Of a stretch of DNA of 64,000 nt, positions 17,231 through 28,616 are shown piece by piece. The notes under the pieces were generated by a model. That model saw only the letters and a program-made list of their open reading frames with translations, had not been told where the DNA came from and made no database searches. Origin of the DNA: Oscarella lobularis. Its lineage: Eukaryota; Porifera; Homoscleromorpha; Homosclerophorida; Oscarellidae. Location: assembly GCF_947507565.1 (NCBI RefSeq), contig NC_089176.1, forward strand, positions 3,658,001 to 3,722,000, written 5' to 3'. The translations under genes and the position numbers were made by a program. Position 1 is the first letter of the stretch, and the number at the start of each line of letters is the position of its first letter.

Positions 17231-17617
17231 TACGAAGGCGTTAGCGCGCGTTGGGCCGAGTCGCTCCTTTTGCTCAGCTCCCTCGCTCTGAATGGTAAAA
17301 AACGTCTAGCTTGCAGTCCTAGTATTATTCTAAAGCAATCAGACATCGGAAACACTAGACAGCGTCGCCGCCACGGAGTGTTTCTGTTTCACCAAAGCGG
17401 TCGCTAAGGTTAAATCGATTAGACGAGCCAATCAAAGCCGGTCACCCGTCGAGGCGTGCATGTCAGTACACTGTACATCAAAAATCGGATTTACAAACTG
17501 GTTTAGCGCGCGCTATCCAATTCGCCTTAGCAACCAAATTTATTCAAAGAAGGCGTGACCAATGGGCGTCACGCTCGAGTCCCATTGTGGCAATCCCGAC
17601 CGCCGTCGCTAACCGAA
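17231..17617. promoter_or_regulatory. Shared 5' region between NDUFA3 and the PP1 gene
   Basis: A 387-bp divergent intergenic region. A CCAAT sequence occurs at 17559-17562 in inverted form, near the phosphatase start, and an ATTGG-type box may serve either gene. No other site is recognised. A bidirectional promoter is inferred. Confidence 0.35.
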
Positions 17618-18987
17618 ATGGCCGTGAAAGAATTGGACGTCGATTCAGTGATCGAGAAGCTGCTCTCGATCAAAGAGACACCAGGAAGACAGGTGGCGCT
17701 GTCTGCGTGTTTTCACTCGCGCACAGCAAAATTGCACTGTTCAGGTTTCCTTGCCCGAGCTGACCGTTCGTAAACTATGCCAGACGGCTCGGCAAATATT
17801 TCTCGATCAGCCGTGTCTGCTCGAAATCGCAGCTCCCGTCAACATCGTCGGCGATCTGCACGGTCAGTACGAGGATTTTCTGCGTCAGCTCGATACGGTT
17901 GGATATCCGCCGGATAGTAACTATCTCTTCCTTGGGGATTACGTCGACAGGTACCCAGACGTCGAAAAAAAAAGAGTGGCAACCGTTTGTTTATTTTTTG
18001 GGGGGTCTCCAGAGGAAAAAAGTCCTTGGAGACGATTTGTTTGGCTCTCGCCTATAAAATCAAGTATCCTGAGAACGTTTTTCTGCTTCGTGGGAATCAC
18101 GAGTGTGCGAGCATCAATAGGTACCGTACCCATAGTTTTGATTTTGAAAATAGGTATTTTTTATATAGAGTATACGGCTTTTATGACGAAGTAAAACGAC
18201 GCTATAACATCAAACTGTGGAAGACGTTCACCGATTGTTTCAACTGCTTGCCTATAGGTACATCTATATACAGATCAATTAAAATTCGTTATTGGATGTT
18301 TTGCAGCGGCTATCGTCGAAGGAACGATTTTCTGCATGCACGGCGGTCTCTCTCCCGATTTGGTCGATCTCGATCAAATACGAGATATTGAGAGGCCAAT
18401 TGATGTTCCCAATTCCGGATTTCTGTGCGATCTTCTCTGGTCGGATCCGGACGAGGCGAGACACGGTCCCCCGTGCGGCGACGATATAAGGTATTAATAG
18501 TATTGCGTTGCTAGGATATAACCGGGTGGGGAGAAAACGATCGTGGCGTGTCCTTCTGCTTTGGACGAGATGTGGTGAAGGAGTTTTTGGAGAAGCACGA
18601 TTTCAGTCTGATAGCTCGCGCTCACCAGGTTCGATTTCATCGGTCTTTTAATTAAAAAAGAACAATACTGTTATCCTGTTTGCCTTTAGGTTGTTGAGGA
18701 TGGCTATCAGTTTTTTCAGAAGAGAAAGGTTGATGAGACAATGGGGTTAATGATTTTTTGCTTTATGTGTTCCGCAGCTTGTGACCGTTTTCAGCGCTCC
18801 CAACTACTGCGGCGAGTTCGACAACGCCGCCGCTATTATGTCAGTCGCTTCTGACTTGGTTTGCCGCTTCTTCATATGCAAGGTAAAAGTATTCTATTTT
18901 TTTGTCTCGCGCGAACGAGGATTTCTTTTCTAGCCTCAAATCAAACGAGGGCTGAGCATCAACGAACCAAACAAGAAGAAAAAGTAG
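17618..18987 (+). CDS. Divergent PP1-type serine/threonine phosphatase catalytic subunit
   Basis: Metal-dependent phosphoprotein phosphatase of the PPP family. Exon 1 (17618-17692) reads [20 protein letters not shown], matching the PP1 N-terminus. The next exon starts at 17744 with [12 protein letters not shown]. Catalytic motifs are all present: GDLHGQY, GDYVDRG (split by an intron), [27 protein letters not shown] and [13 protein letters not shown], then [20 protein letters not shown]1 signatures such as [23 protein letters not shown] identify PP1 rather than PP2A. Changes from the nearly invariant animal PP1 ([20 protein letters not shown], a short tail ending INEPNKKKK, no long C-terminal Thr-Pro region) suggest a lineage paralogue. 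TAG is at 18985-18987. Confidence 0.9.
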
Positions 18988-19119
18988 CGAAATATGATAC
19001 ACGATATAGTCTATATATATCTATATATCACGAACATGAAAACACACCATCAAATAAGAGAGGGAAAATAGGTGTCTTGGGTATGTGTATGAGAAGTCAG
19101 AGTGCCACGCAATAGTTTC

Positions 19120-20178
19120 TCACATGTTAGTTGCTTCATTGTAGCTCGGCGGTTTTTGCTCAGGATCCGAATACGAAGACGACGGCGGCGGTGCAGACGG
19201 CGAACTGGTGACCAAAGTGGTTCTCTCACCAAAGTCATTGTGACCTGTGGTAGAAGACGTCGACTTTGACGACTGGCACCAGATGCAGAGAAAAACGATG
19301 CCAATAATCACTACGATGACTCCGCCGCCAATTCCTCCGAATAGGGCCCCGTAGTACCAACTCCGCTCGCTGCACGACCACGTGATATCGACGTTCGTGT
19401 CCGGTGCTTCCGCTCCGCTGTCGTTTGCCACGACAACGACGAACTGACTCGAAGCGTAGTTGAGAGGCAGATCGCAGGCTCCGTTGGCATGGCAACTCGA
19501 CGACGGCAAAGCAGTCAGGTCATACATGGTTCGATTTAGTAGCAACGTGAAATCGACGTTGGAAGTCAAGTAATCGGTATTGTCAAATATGAAATAATAT
19601 TGATTGCGATCTCTCATGTTCAGTGTAGCGATTCCGTTCACAGGATTTGGCTCTTCCGGATTTTGAGCGCACTCGCCGCTGAAGTAGCTTCGATAGAAAT
19701 AATTGAAATCATTGTCATCTTTTCCGCTCCAAGAATTGAAGTTATCCACACCCTTCAAAACGTTGAAATCGATGCTCGGCCGCGCGCACGTGCTCAGATT
19801 TGCTGTTGAGCCCTTGTTGAAGTAATAGTACCAGTATTGGTAAGAGCCCGGTTGAATCTGTTGATTATCGACTGTCAAATTTGTGAGAAGCCATTTGGAC
19901 AACGGTGGCTCGGAGGGAAAAACGTAGAGGTAGACGTAGCCGCGCTGATTTTCGTCGACGAGTCGCACGCCGTCGCAGAAACGCGTCGAAGTGTCGAGAA
20001 CGACCATATCGCGCGGTGCGATTGAGAACGTGTGCGAGCCGTAGACATTGTAGCGAAGTATTTGGCTCGATGCAACGAGACCAACGGTGGCGACGATAGC
20101 CAGCACGATGCAAAAGATGACGAGACTGCGGAGAAGAGAAGAGATGTACACGTAAGTACTCTGACGATCAATAGTCAC
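19120..20178 (-). CDS. Two-TM surface protein with PPxY cytoplasmic tail, single exon
   Basis: An intronless 352-residue ORF. An N-terminal hydrophobic segment (residues about 14-37, SLVIFCIVLAIVATVGLVA) is followed by a roughly 240-residue ectodomain with several N-glycosylation sequons (NLT, NLS, NRT, NDS) and few Cys. A Gly-rich second TM (GALFGGIGGGVIVVIIGIVF) is followed by a Ser/Pro-rich tail ending KPPSYNEATNM, with a PPxY motif that is a classic WW-domain (NEDD4-type ligase) ligand. The layout recalls the ectodomain of membrane-anchored APD-type E3 ligases (DUF4792/4793), but no RING follows. That resemblance is from memory and weak. Being intronless among intron-rich neighbours, it may be a retrogene. 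Confidence 0.75.
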   Translation of the reverse strand: MTIDRQSTYVYISSLLRSLVIFCIVLAIVATVGLVASSQILRYNVYGSHTFSIAPRDMVVLDTSTRFCDGVRLVDENQRGYVYLYVFPSEPPLSKWLLTNLTVDNQQIQPGSYQYWYYYFNKGSTANLSTCARPSIDFNVLKGVDNFNSWSGKDDNDFNYFYRSYFSGECAQNPEEPNPVNGIATLNMRDRNQYYFIFDNTDYLTSNVDFTLLLNRTMYDLTALPSSSCHANGACDLPLNYASSQFVVVVANDSGAEAPDTNVDITWSCSERSWYYGALFGGIGGGVIVVIIGIVFLCIWCQSSKSTSSTTGHNDFGERTTLVTSSPSAPPPSSSYSDPEQKPPSYNEATNM

Positions 20179-20202
20179 GTGCTATTTATCTAGGTTGCAT
20201 GC

Positions 20203-20409
20203 TCAGAAGATTCGCGCTTTGTACCAGGTTTTCGGCGTGCAGCGGCCTCCTCTTCCGAAGTACACCGATCCGCCGCCGTAATAGCTACCGCCGTATCTGC
20301 GATGATGATGACGATGAGAGCCCCAGCCGCGATGTCCGCCCCAGCCGCCGCCGCCGTGGTGTCCGCCGCCGTGGTGTCCGCCACCGTGAGATCCCGATCC
20401 GTGTGGCAT
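20203..20409 (-). CDS. Small Gly/His-rich ORF
   Basis: A 68-residue ORF starting MPHGSGSHGGGHHGGGHH, with HRHHHRRYGGSYYGGG in the middle and CTPKTWYKARIF at the end. The frame is open upstream to 20520, so the start is uncertain. The composition suggests a low-complexity or metal-binding peptide. No family is recognised, and it could be chance in GC-rich sequence. Confidence 0.35.
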   Translation of the reverse strand: MPHGSGSHGGGHHGGGHHGGGGWGGHRGWGSHRHHHRRYGGSYYGGGSVYFGRGGRCTPKTWYKARIF

Positions 20410-20719
20410 TGCGCGCGTATCCCTTTGCTGAACTGAACGTCCGCGGACGATGAGTAATGGATCTCTAATCCGGGTGCCGACACCTCCCTCAAACGTGGGT
20501 GTTACTGTATGTGGCCTCATCAGTTTTTTTGCTCAATGCAATGCTCTCATTGTCTATAGATATCTCTGAGCACAATTTGAAAATCTAAAAATCGTAGAAT
20601 AATTTGTACTAAATAGTAGAGGCATGCATTTCACAATCTTTTCTTTTGGGGCTAGGAATAACAACATTGAAGCAAAAAAAAATTGAGACGAGACAAAAAA
20701 CACGACTACAGTCACACGT

Positions 20720-22706
20720 CTACTTCATATAGCGGACTGCCGAGGGCTGGCGGCAGTCAGGGCAGGTACTGTTCCTCTGGAGCCACTCCTCAATGCACTA
20801 GAGAAAAGAAGAGAAAAACATTATATTTTTTATTGAGGTATTACTGAGACTGTTGTACCTTATCATGATACATGTGATTGCATTCCAAGACGCCCAAGTT
20901 CCTTGACTTCAAAGATTCAAGGCAGATGGAACACTTATCCGTTCCACTTGTGACGGAATCTGCATCTTGAGGATCAGAGCCCCAGACCATAATTCCTTCA
21001 TTTCCGGTAACCAATTGAGGAATGCAGCAAGCTCCGTATTGACGCGATTTTGATCCTTTTCCAGGTCCTTCCAGAACTTCTTCGGTCTTGGAGAAGGACG
21101 CCTTCACACCTCGAACTGCCGCGCCAGACTTTTCGCTCTGCACATATCCCGTCTTAGAAGCGGGATTCATCTGGCCAAAGACTTGGTCTCCTTTGCCAGA
21201 TCTTCTCAATTTCTCGTTGTGCGCCGCCAGCGGAGCGGAGTAGCTGACATCGCGCGATGGCTCGAAAGCCTTGGGCAATTTCTTAGCTGCCTGGACCGGC
21301 TGACCGACGCAAGCGACGCCCACTTCGCCGTGGAGACCGGCCGCGGCGCCAACAACACCATTGGGGTACTGCATGTAGCCGGGACCGCATGGAGTGCCTT
21401 TGGGGATTGGGCGAGACCTCCTTGGCTCAGCAACAAATGATTTCATGCTGCAGCCTCCCCATGCTTGTCGCTGGGCTTCCCAACCCACTTCTTCATCGTC
21501 GTTTTGAGCGCAGATGCCGCTGAAGAAAGGAAAGATGACTTCTGATTTCAGTTCTTTCCATGAACTGACGTCCGGGCAGAGGAGTGTGCCGTCTCGGCCG
21601 ATTCCTAATGGCATTTGAGGCGAAAGGTCGGCGCAGACGAAGTCGTCGTCGTCAATGGCAGCGCGAAATGTTGAGCGGACTTTTCTCACTGTTTCGCCGT
21701 TTCGTTGAAATGACTTCACGGCTTCGATGCTGAATTTTCCTTCGTTGGTCATCGTGACGTCGGTGATCTCAACGTCAACTTTATCAGGTACATTCAGTTG
21801 AGCATCGCAGTCTTCAAGCTTGTTCTGAAGACTCTCTAGTTCCCCTTGAATCATCAGATGGAAGATATTCTCCAAGCCAGCCTTGAGAACAGCGACGACG
21901 TCGTCGGGCAAAGAAAGAAGAGCCACTTCGTTCTTCTCAGCTGAATGCGGACCGGGCGAATGACGAACGGTAGGACAAAGAGCCGCTTCGCGTTCAGTGT
22001 TCTTTTTCAGCCAGTTGTCGTCGATGCGCACTCCCTTCTCAATCAGCCACTCAGCGACTAGTATCAATTTTGGGAGCTCTTTCACTTGCTCGAGCTCGGG
22101 GGCGTCGTGGTAGGCGACGTTGTCGTAAATGCTGCTTATGTATTCCCAGTAGCCGGGGTTATTTGCGAGCATAATCTCCATTTTCGGGTCATCTGGGAAG
22201 ATAATCGAGTCGCTGTTGCGCGACACGTTGACGCTCCTACACGACAAATAGAAAGGAGCCCGGCCCGGAATAGAGGGGAAATCGAAACTGGATCTCAGCC
22301 CCCGCAGTTTCGACGTGCTTTGCCATGTGACGTAGGACCCGTCCTCCGCAGTGCGAACGTCGTGGGTGAGCTCTTTCATGGCGAGATCGCCTTCGTACAT
22401 CACCTTTCCGAAGTTTGTACCGCGAAGCCACTTCGGCGAATAGCGGCAGTACTGTTGCCCGGCAAAGGGATGACCGTCGGGAATGTCCAAGAAAACGAAT
22501 TCAGGGCGCTTGCATTCGATGGCAAGTCGCAAGGCAGCGGCGAGGTCTTTTTGCGTCGGTGAGTCGACGGAATTGACTTTAGCGTGGCGGTACAGAATAA
22601 CGGGCCTATCGTGGCCGTTAATTCGCTCGATTTTTGCCCCCTTTATCGACCATCCCTTTGGGCTTGGGGGATGGAAGTCGAAATGAACAGGGAATTCGGA
22701 AGACAT
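20720..22706 (-). CDS. RING-H2 protein with a large N-terminal domain of unknown type
   Basis: Probable E3 ubiquitin ligase of 641 residues. Exon 1 is 22706-20859 and exon 2 is 20797-20720; they join in phase 0 in the middle of the RING, giving CSICLESLKSRNLGVLECNHMYH then CIEEWLQRN and CPDC, with all eight C3H2C3 zinc ligands present. The N-terminal part has DFHPPSPKGWSIKG, PEFVFLDIPDGHPFAG, WLRGTNFGKVMYEGDLAMKEL and a mixed alpha/beta pattern. I do not recognise this as a named domain. A Gly/Pro/Ala-rich linker precedes the RING. No TM or signal peptide is seen. The frame is one continuous 1.8-kb exon. Confidence 0.85.
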
Positions 22707-23215
22707 ATGGCTCTGTGAGCGTGATTAAGTCCCCTGGGCACGGTCTATTTTGCACTGTAATATAGACGCGTTTTACGCGGAGTGCGTTTTGGTTCGGGCT
22801 GCCAGGCGGAAACTGGGACAATGAGTCATCTCCCCACACCTTTATACCAAACGTTGAGGGCTTTTCCCCCATGATTGCACCACTCTTGTTTGTGCACGAC
22901 GCAAGTGCGTGCTCTCGACGTCATTGAAAATCCCCTTTCGCTCTCAAATCAGCAAACGACCACCGGCGGAGTGATATTATGAGTTAATTAATTTAAACGG
23001 GGACTTCTGAAAGGGAAAAGGCGAACAGAAAGGAACGAACGGTGCACGGCAAGTGACGATACATCAAAGCTTACACAAAACACATTATTAGCTAACATAA
23101 GACGGAAAAAAACTAACAACAATTTGGCTACAGGTAATCCCGATCTAGCGCTTTAATTACGCTTTACAAAACAATGTTCTCCTGCAGGCCACGCCAGAAA
23201 CGATCCTCAGCTGTG
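22707..23215. other. Intergenic, nothing recognised
   Basis: No gene, RNA gene or repeat is recognised between the RING gene's start and the carboxypeptidase stop codon. The region is A/T-rich with a few A-runs. Confidence 0.5.
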
Positions 23216-25269
23216 CTAATTGAACGGCAGGTTGTTCAGCAGCCTATGCACCATATCCAATGCCTAAGAAATGTGTCAGGCAACAAAGAATCGAAAAATT
23301 ACGAAAGTCCTCTCACGTTCTTTCCTTGATCCATTGGAACCAAGTGGCCAGCGTTGTCTACGGCGAGAAACGTCAAGCCATCGGCACTTTGAGCCTGTCC
23401 AGCCTACGCACAGAACAAGTTTCTATTTCACTCTGCAGTTTGCTGTTCTCACCTCAGCTCCGTCGACCGTCCATTTCATCACAGGGGCTTTGCTAAAGTT
23501 TTCCTAAATGCAAACAGGTGAGAAGAAAATGAAAGTATCAATAGCCTTTATTATACCTGTCCGCGCCACTTCATATTTGAAACCCAGTCCTTACCGCCGA
23601 AGTAGTTGCAAACGAGGTCATATTTTCCGCTGTAGACGACAACTGAGAGAGAAAAGAGAAACGTCATCAATTCGCAGACTAATTAAATATTTAATAAATT
23701 TACCTCTTAGGCCAGCATTCAACAGAGCAGCAACGTCGTCATCAAAAGCCGAGATCCAATCGCCCAACATCTAACCAATGAAAAGTCAATAATAAATTTA
23801 ACAGGCGTTGGACGACTCACAAACAAGTGAACGAGCTGGCTGCAGCTCTCCCACGCTCTACTCACACCGAGAGCCTCTTGGACGTCTTTACGATTAAGAA
23901 ACTCTGTCACCTTAAGTTCAGACCAGTGAGAAAAGTAGACTAGATCCGTCTCTGAGGCCAATATACCGCATCAAAGTTGTAGCACAAGGGAGGATCAGAA
24001 CAAGGCTTACGCACATCATATAAGTTTATGCTATAAAGGTACTGTAATTATCACGTGGGTTATTCGGTTTCTCTATAGAAGAAACCTTCTCTTTAGTTTG
24101 AGTTCGGCTGCAGCTATGACACCCTCGAGCACAGTCTATTCTCAAATGATTTAATTCGGGTAGAAAATTGAAGTGACGAACCTGGCATTCCTCAAGTGCA
24201 ACAGGCCATAATTTTGTCAGTATGAGTCCTTTGGGTGAGCAGATTGGCATTGCTTGCTATCATATTGAGTGAGCTTACCTTTGCAAACGTCGAATGAGGC
24301 GTTGGCTGCTGCGTATTCCGCTTCGTTTATCAGTCCTTGTGCATAGGCAAACTAGAATGTATAGAAACCCCTTTTATTAGCTTTTGGTTGATGAGGATTG
24401 CACTCACGTCTCCGTATGAGTGGTACTGATGAAGAGGATCAACCCAGCCATCTCCGATGCCTAGTGGCATCATTTATTGACCCAAAAATTAATAATCAAT
24501 AATACGAACCTATTCCTTTTAGGTTTCGTGCGGCCAAAGAGTCGCTCTTCATAATGAGAGCTGCTGTGGCTGGAACGTAGTGACCAGCTAGGCAAGGAGG
24601 GTCAGAACTGGTTATTAATCAAAGCTGATATTCTTACCATAGCTTTCTCCTATGATATAGAGATCTACATTGGAATACTGAGGATAGAGAGTATAGAATT
24701 TCGTCATGAAAGTGAGCAGATCCTGCGCCACTTCGTTCTCATTGAAAACGTGCTTCTCCTAATTCATCGATCACGAAGTCGAAGTATAGTACTACGGATT
24801 TCTGACGCACCGGATCGGCGACGTAGGAAAATCCCGTACCCACAGGTTGATCGACGTAGAGAAGATTCGCAAACGAATTCCAGCCTTTTTATTAGCCAAG
24901 TAAGAATCGAAACCATTCAGAAAATCATTCGTCGAACCGTAGTCATTGTAGTAGAGCTCCTTTGACGTTTCGTTCATGAGAAAGGGGCCGTTTTCGGCGA
25001 GAAGTGCCAAATCGCTCGCGCAGCCCGGTCCGCCGGTTAGCCAGAGAATGAGCGGATCTTTCGCCGGGCTTTGACGACTTTCGAACATCCAATAGAACAT
25101 TTCGCCGCCGTGTGTTTGATTCACCTTCGGGGAAAAGGAATCTAGGCCTAATTCAATCCATTTTCTTCCTCACGTTGATGTATCCCGAATGCTGGGTCAC
25201 GTTGTCGGGCCACGAGAAGCCCAGCGACGCAGGAACGAGGCAGAAAGCGAAGAGAACGACGAGTTTCAT
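23216..25269 (-). CDS. Secreted serine carboxypeptidase (S10 family)
   Basis: Lysosomal or secreted peptidase that removes C-terminal residues. The first exon begins [17 protein letters not shown], a signal peptide, then [13 protein letters not shown]. Next come [35 protein letters not shown] (oxyanion-hole region) and [12 protein letters not shown]. The catalytic Ser lies in LYIIGESYG (about 24640-24660, complement), the catalytic Asp region is [17 protein letters not shown] (about 23600) and the catalytic His is in [10 protein letters not shown] (about 23345). The last exon ends LLNNLPFN with TAG at 23216-23218. All triad residues are present, so it should be active. There are many short exons. 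NME7 ends only 131 bp upstream on the same strand. Confidence 0.88.
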
Positions 25270-25400
25270 GACCTGATATCCGGGACAATACTCGGTAAGC
25301 TCTACTGTACTGTGGATAGGGAAGTTTACACGATACACGCTTAATTACTCCCAAACTCGAGAAAGGCGGTTTTTTGTCTTCGTTGTAAAGATCTCCGGTG

Positions 25401-27165
25401 TTAATTCTGTAGCACTCTGAAGAAATATTCGACTTCGAGAACGCCGTCGTCCGGCAAATCGGTACAATGAACGGCATTCTGTATTTTGTCCTTTCCAAAC
25501 ATGGCCCGTAGAGTATGAGGTCTCAGATGTCGTGCAATTTCCTAAAAGCAGAAAAAAATTAAATTTTAATTAAAATGGGGTTATTTATTTATTTAATTAG
25601 ATACGGGATCGGACGGTCCCACGATTTCTCGAAATTCCGTCGGAGCATTTTCCGCTACGATTTCCATGGCAATGCAAGGCCCAGAGCAAAGCTGGGCGAC
25701 CATTTGCTAAGGGGGAAAAAATAGCAGAGTAGCCCTTTTTCAATTTCAATTATTACTTACTGTGTACTCACTGACGACTCCCTTGTAAACTTCGAGAAAT
25801 TCGTCACCGTTTGCTCGTTCGAGGAAAAACTATTTAGACTGTTAAAATAGGATCCCTACTTTGAATGGGTACTGTACCATTTCCAAAACTGATATTTGAA
25901 ATCCTTTCGCTTGAATTTCGTTGATGATTTTCCCGCCTAGACCACTAGCAACGGCGTGGGGTTTTATAATGCCCAGAGTGCAGTTAGAAAATTGGGCAAT
26001 GTTGCTGTGGTCTCGACGAAAGAAGAACCCAATTTCCTAAACGAGAAAAATTACGGAGACATAGGAACTGAATTTTAGGTACCCCACCCGTTCAGCAGAA
26101 GAAGGAGAGTCTGATCCATGGCAAGCATTTCGAGTCCCATCTAAAATAAAATATAAGTAGAACTCCCCTTGTGGGGGGGGGGGGGGGGGGGGGGGGGGGT
26201 TCTATACCTGTTCCGAATTTGGCTCTGATGCTGCCTGGAGACTCTTCTCTCGCTTTCGCTGGGTTTGTGGGACCTAGAAAAGAATTGCTTATTTGTTTTA
26301 TTTATGGGTTGTATTTGCCTATTAGTTGTCTCCATTTTCTGATGCAATTTGGTGCCATTAGTTCTATGGCAACAGCAGGCCCACTAGTCATGAAATCAAG
26401 AAGTTGACTAGACACGAAAAGAAGTCAGTGTCTAGACAACCCGAAAAAATATTTCGTAACTGACTCGAAGAAATGTTTTCCGGTGTGTTCTGCGTAGAAT
26501 TCTGCTGCAGCTTTTCTGCAACGAGCAGTAAATAATCAAATAATCAACACCAACGTTTTTTATTAATACCTTGATAAACGCACCATCTTAACGTGGCAAA
26601 GACTGAATCCCTCGTTGGCAATAATATCAAGAATAGTGCCTATAATAGAGGTATGCATTTATCTAATTTCGAATTTCGAATTTATTATTAACGAACCCAT
26701 TTTTGAAACTGCGTCTGGTTTAATAATAGCCAAAGTTCTATCCCCCCAAAAAGTTTAGGAATTTTGCCTTCGAATATTTAGAGAGATAACCGTTCTGTTC
26801 TGTTTGTCAGTTTTGTTCTTGTAAAGTCGTCAGCGTAGTCCACAAGAGTTAGCTGAACTTCTGTTTATTTTTTCTGATTTTTTTCTTACAGTTGGATCAC
26901 CTGTCGCGAGTGAACGTTTATGACTGAGGAGATGAAGAGCTGTTCCGGCTTGATGGCTTCGAATTTCGATCGTTTCAAGAAAATTCGTCGATTTTTGATG
27001 TCGTACTAGACGATCGATCTCGGATGCAACAGAAAAAGAGTTGATTCCAACGGTACGTACCATTTCGATGGCGTTATCGGACGGGAAGTACAAAAATTGA
27101 TAACGCCTCGTCAACGACGCGTTGGCGTCGTACCATTCGGCGATAAAAGCGTATCTCTCTTCCAT
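25401..27165 (-). CDS. NME7: NME7: DM10 plus two nucleoside diphosphate kinase domains
   Basis: Ciliary and centrosomal protein of the gamma-tubulin ring complex and axonemal inner junction. The N-terminal DM10 domain begins MEERYAFIAEWYDANASL, as in human NME7 (AEWYDPNASL), and continues RRIFLKRSKFEAIKPEQLFI and INVHSRQ. The first NDK domain carries RNACHGSDSPSSAER, with the catalytic His in the N-x-x-H-G-S-D motif. The second has GIIKPHAV-type residues, then MFGKDKIQNAVHCTDLPDDG and ends LEVEYFFRVLQN with TAA at 25401-25403. Domain order and the NAVHCTD variant match vertebrate NME7. The gene has about a dozen short exons; the intron at 26160-26215 contains a 27-base G run. Its presence implies a ciliated organism. 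Confidence 0.92.
26173..26199 (+). repeat. 27-base poly-G run inside an NME7 intron
   Basis: An uninterrupted G homopolymer of 27 bases, so poly-C on the transcribed strand, which would put a long C tract in the pre-mRNA intron. The true length is likely uncertain because of sequencing. Confidence 0.9.
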
Positions 27166-27450
27166 TGAATGCTGAAAAGACGGCAGAAAGTCTTCGTTTC
27201 GCAAGCGGAGCAAACGGAGCGGTAGTTGCTATGCAACAGGTGGCTTACGGTAGCGTAAGACATGCGCAGTAGACAGGTTGGAAAAACACGCTGAGAGCGT
27301 CCGCTTTCGTGGGAGAGCGTCGCTTGTGGGAGAGAGCATCCGCTCGTCGTTCAATACGTGCAGCGTCACGTTTGCATTCGAAGGTAGACAATTCATTTTT
27401 TATTTCCTAGGTATACACTGTAGACTATTTTTTATTACGTCACCAATCTC

Positions 27451-28470
27451 CTACGCTGTGGATCGACTAAAGCTCGAATAAAAGGGCACGGGAAGTTTCT
27501 TTTTAGTCAAGGCGAATCGGTAGAGCAACGAGGCTATGACAGCACCAATGGGAGGACCAATGAAATATATGTACAGGTTGCTATAAATTCCGAAAGCCAC
27601 AGCTGGACCAAAGCTTCTCGCGGGATTCATACTGGCACCAGATTTGTTTCCTCTAAATCAACCACATTATAAAAACTGGACTTTTGAATTTAGGATTTTT
27701 TTTACTAACCCGGCTAATATTGCTGCTGTAACGGTGAGACCAATTATGAGTGGAGCCATCGCGTTTGTGCTGTCGCTCTCGGCGTCAGTCATCAGTATGA
27801 TGAGCATCAGCATAAACGTAAGAATAATCTCCACTCCCAGGGTTTGAGAGGCGTTAATGGACTCGTGATTCAGAGTCAGTGGCCAGTGAGTTGAGTTCAC
27901 CGAATCGGCGCTCTCCATGCTAACAACCGCCTATACGAAAAATCAATAAATTGATCTCGGAATTATTAAGACTTACTCTCGTCAACGCTGCTCCTACTAC
28001 GCCACCTGTCAGCTGTGACGCAATATAAGCAACCGCGACTCCGGGAGCCGTTAGTCCACTGCAGAACGCTCCCAACGTTACCGCTGGATTTATGTGGCAT
28101 CCACTGCATAGGGGAGAAAAGGGAAGCTTTTGTTTTGAGGCACGCGTAGGAGTGAAGGTCACCTTATCGGTCCCAGAGCGGATATCAAGGTTGCTACGAC
28201 TATCCCTGTAGCAAAAGCTACGTTGATTACAGGAGCGTTTGAACTCTGGTTGCCTGTTTGTAAGGCAGACGAAGTGCCAACGAAGACGAAGAGAGTGGTG
28301 GCGATGAATTCGACGAGGCTTGGCTGGATGAGAACTCTCCACCAGTCGATTGGACGATTGCTGCCTAAAGTCGACGTCGACATTCTTAGTCGAGACGGGG
28401 GTTTTAGGTTCGGATCGACAAGCTGATTGTGGTCGTCGCCCGTCTCCATTGAAGCTCCAACTGTTGTCAT
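27451..28470 (-). CDS. Aquaporin, AQP8-like
   Basis: Six-TM water or small-solute channel. The first exon starts [17 protein letters not shown] and reaches [20 protein letters not shown], close to the AQP8 TM1 pattern. The first NPA box is [12 protein letters not shown] and the second [14 protein letters not shown], with the filter Arg after NPA. Between them are LVEIILTF-like and [16 protein letters not shown] segments. The last exon ends [15 protein letters not shown] with TAG at 27451-27453. The residue three before the second NPA Asn is Ala rather than the mercury-sensitive Cys of AQP1. The AQP8-type (ammonia/peroxide-permeable) assignment rests on TM1 similarity and is less sure than the superfamily call. 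Confidence 0.9.
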
Positions 28471-28616
28471 TGCGTTTCAAACGGCTTGTTGCCCTCGGGG
28501 AGAACGTGATCTCTACGTGCATGGAAAACGTGAGCGCCCTCGTCACTGCTTACGTCACGCGCATAGAGCGTCGGTATACAGCACGTGCGCCGCATCTGGA
28601 ACAATGACACATAGTT

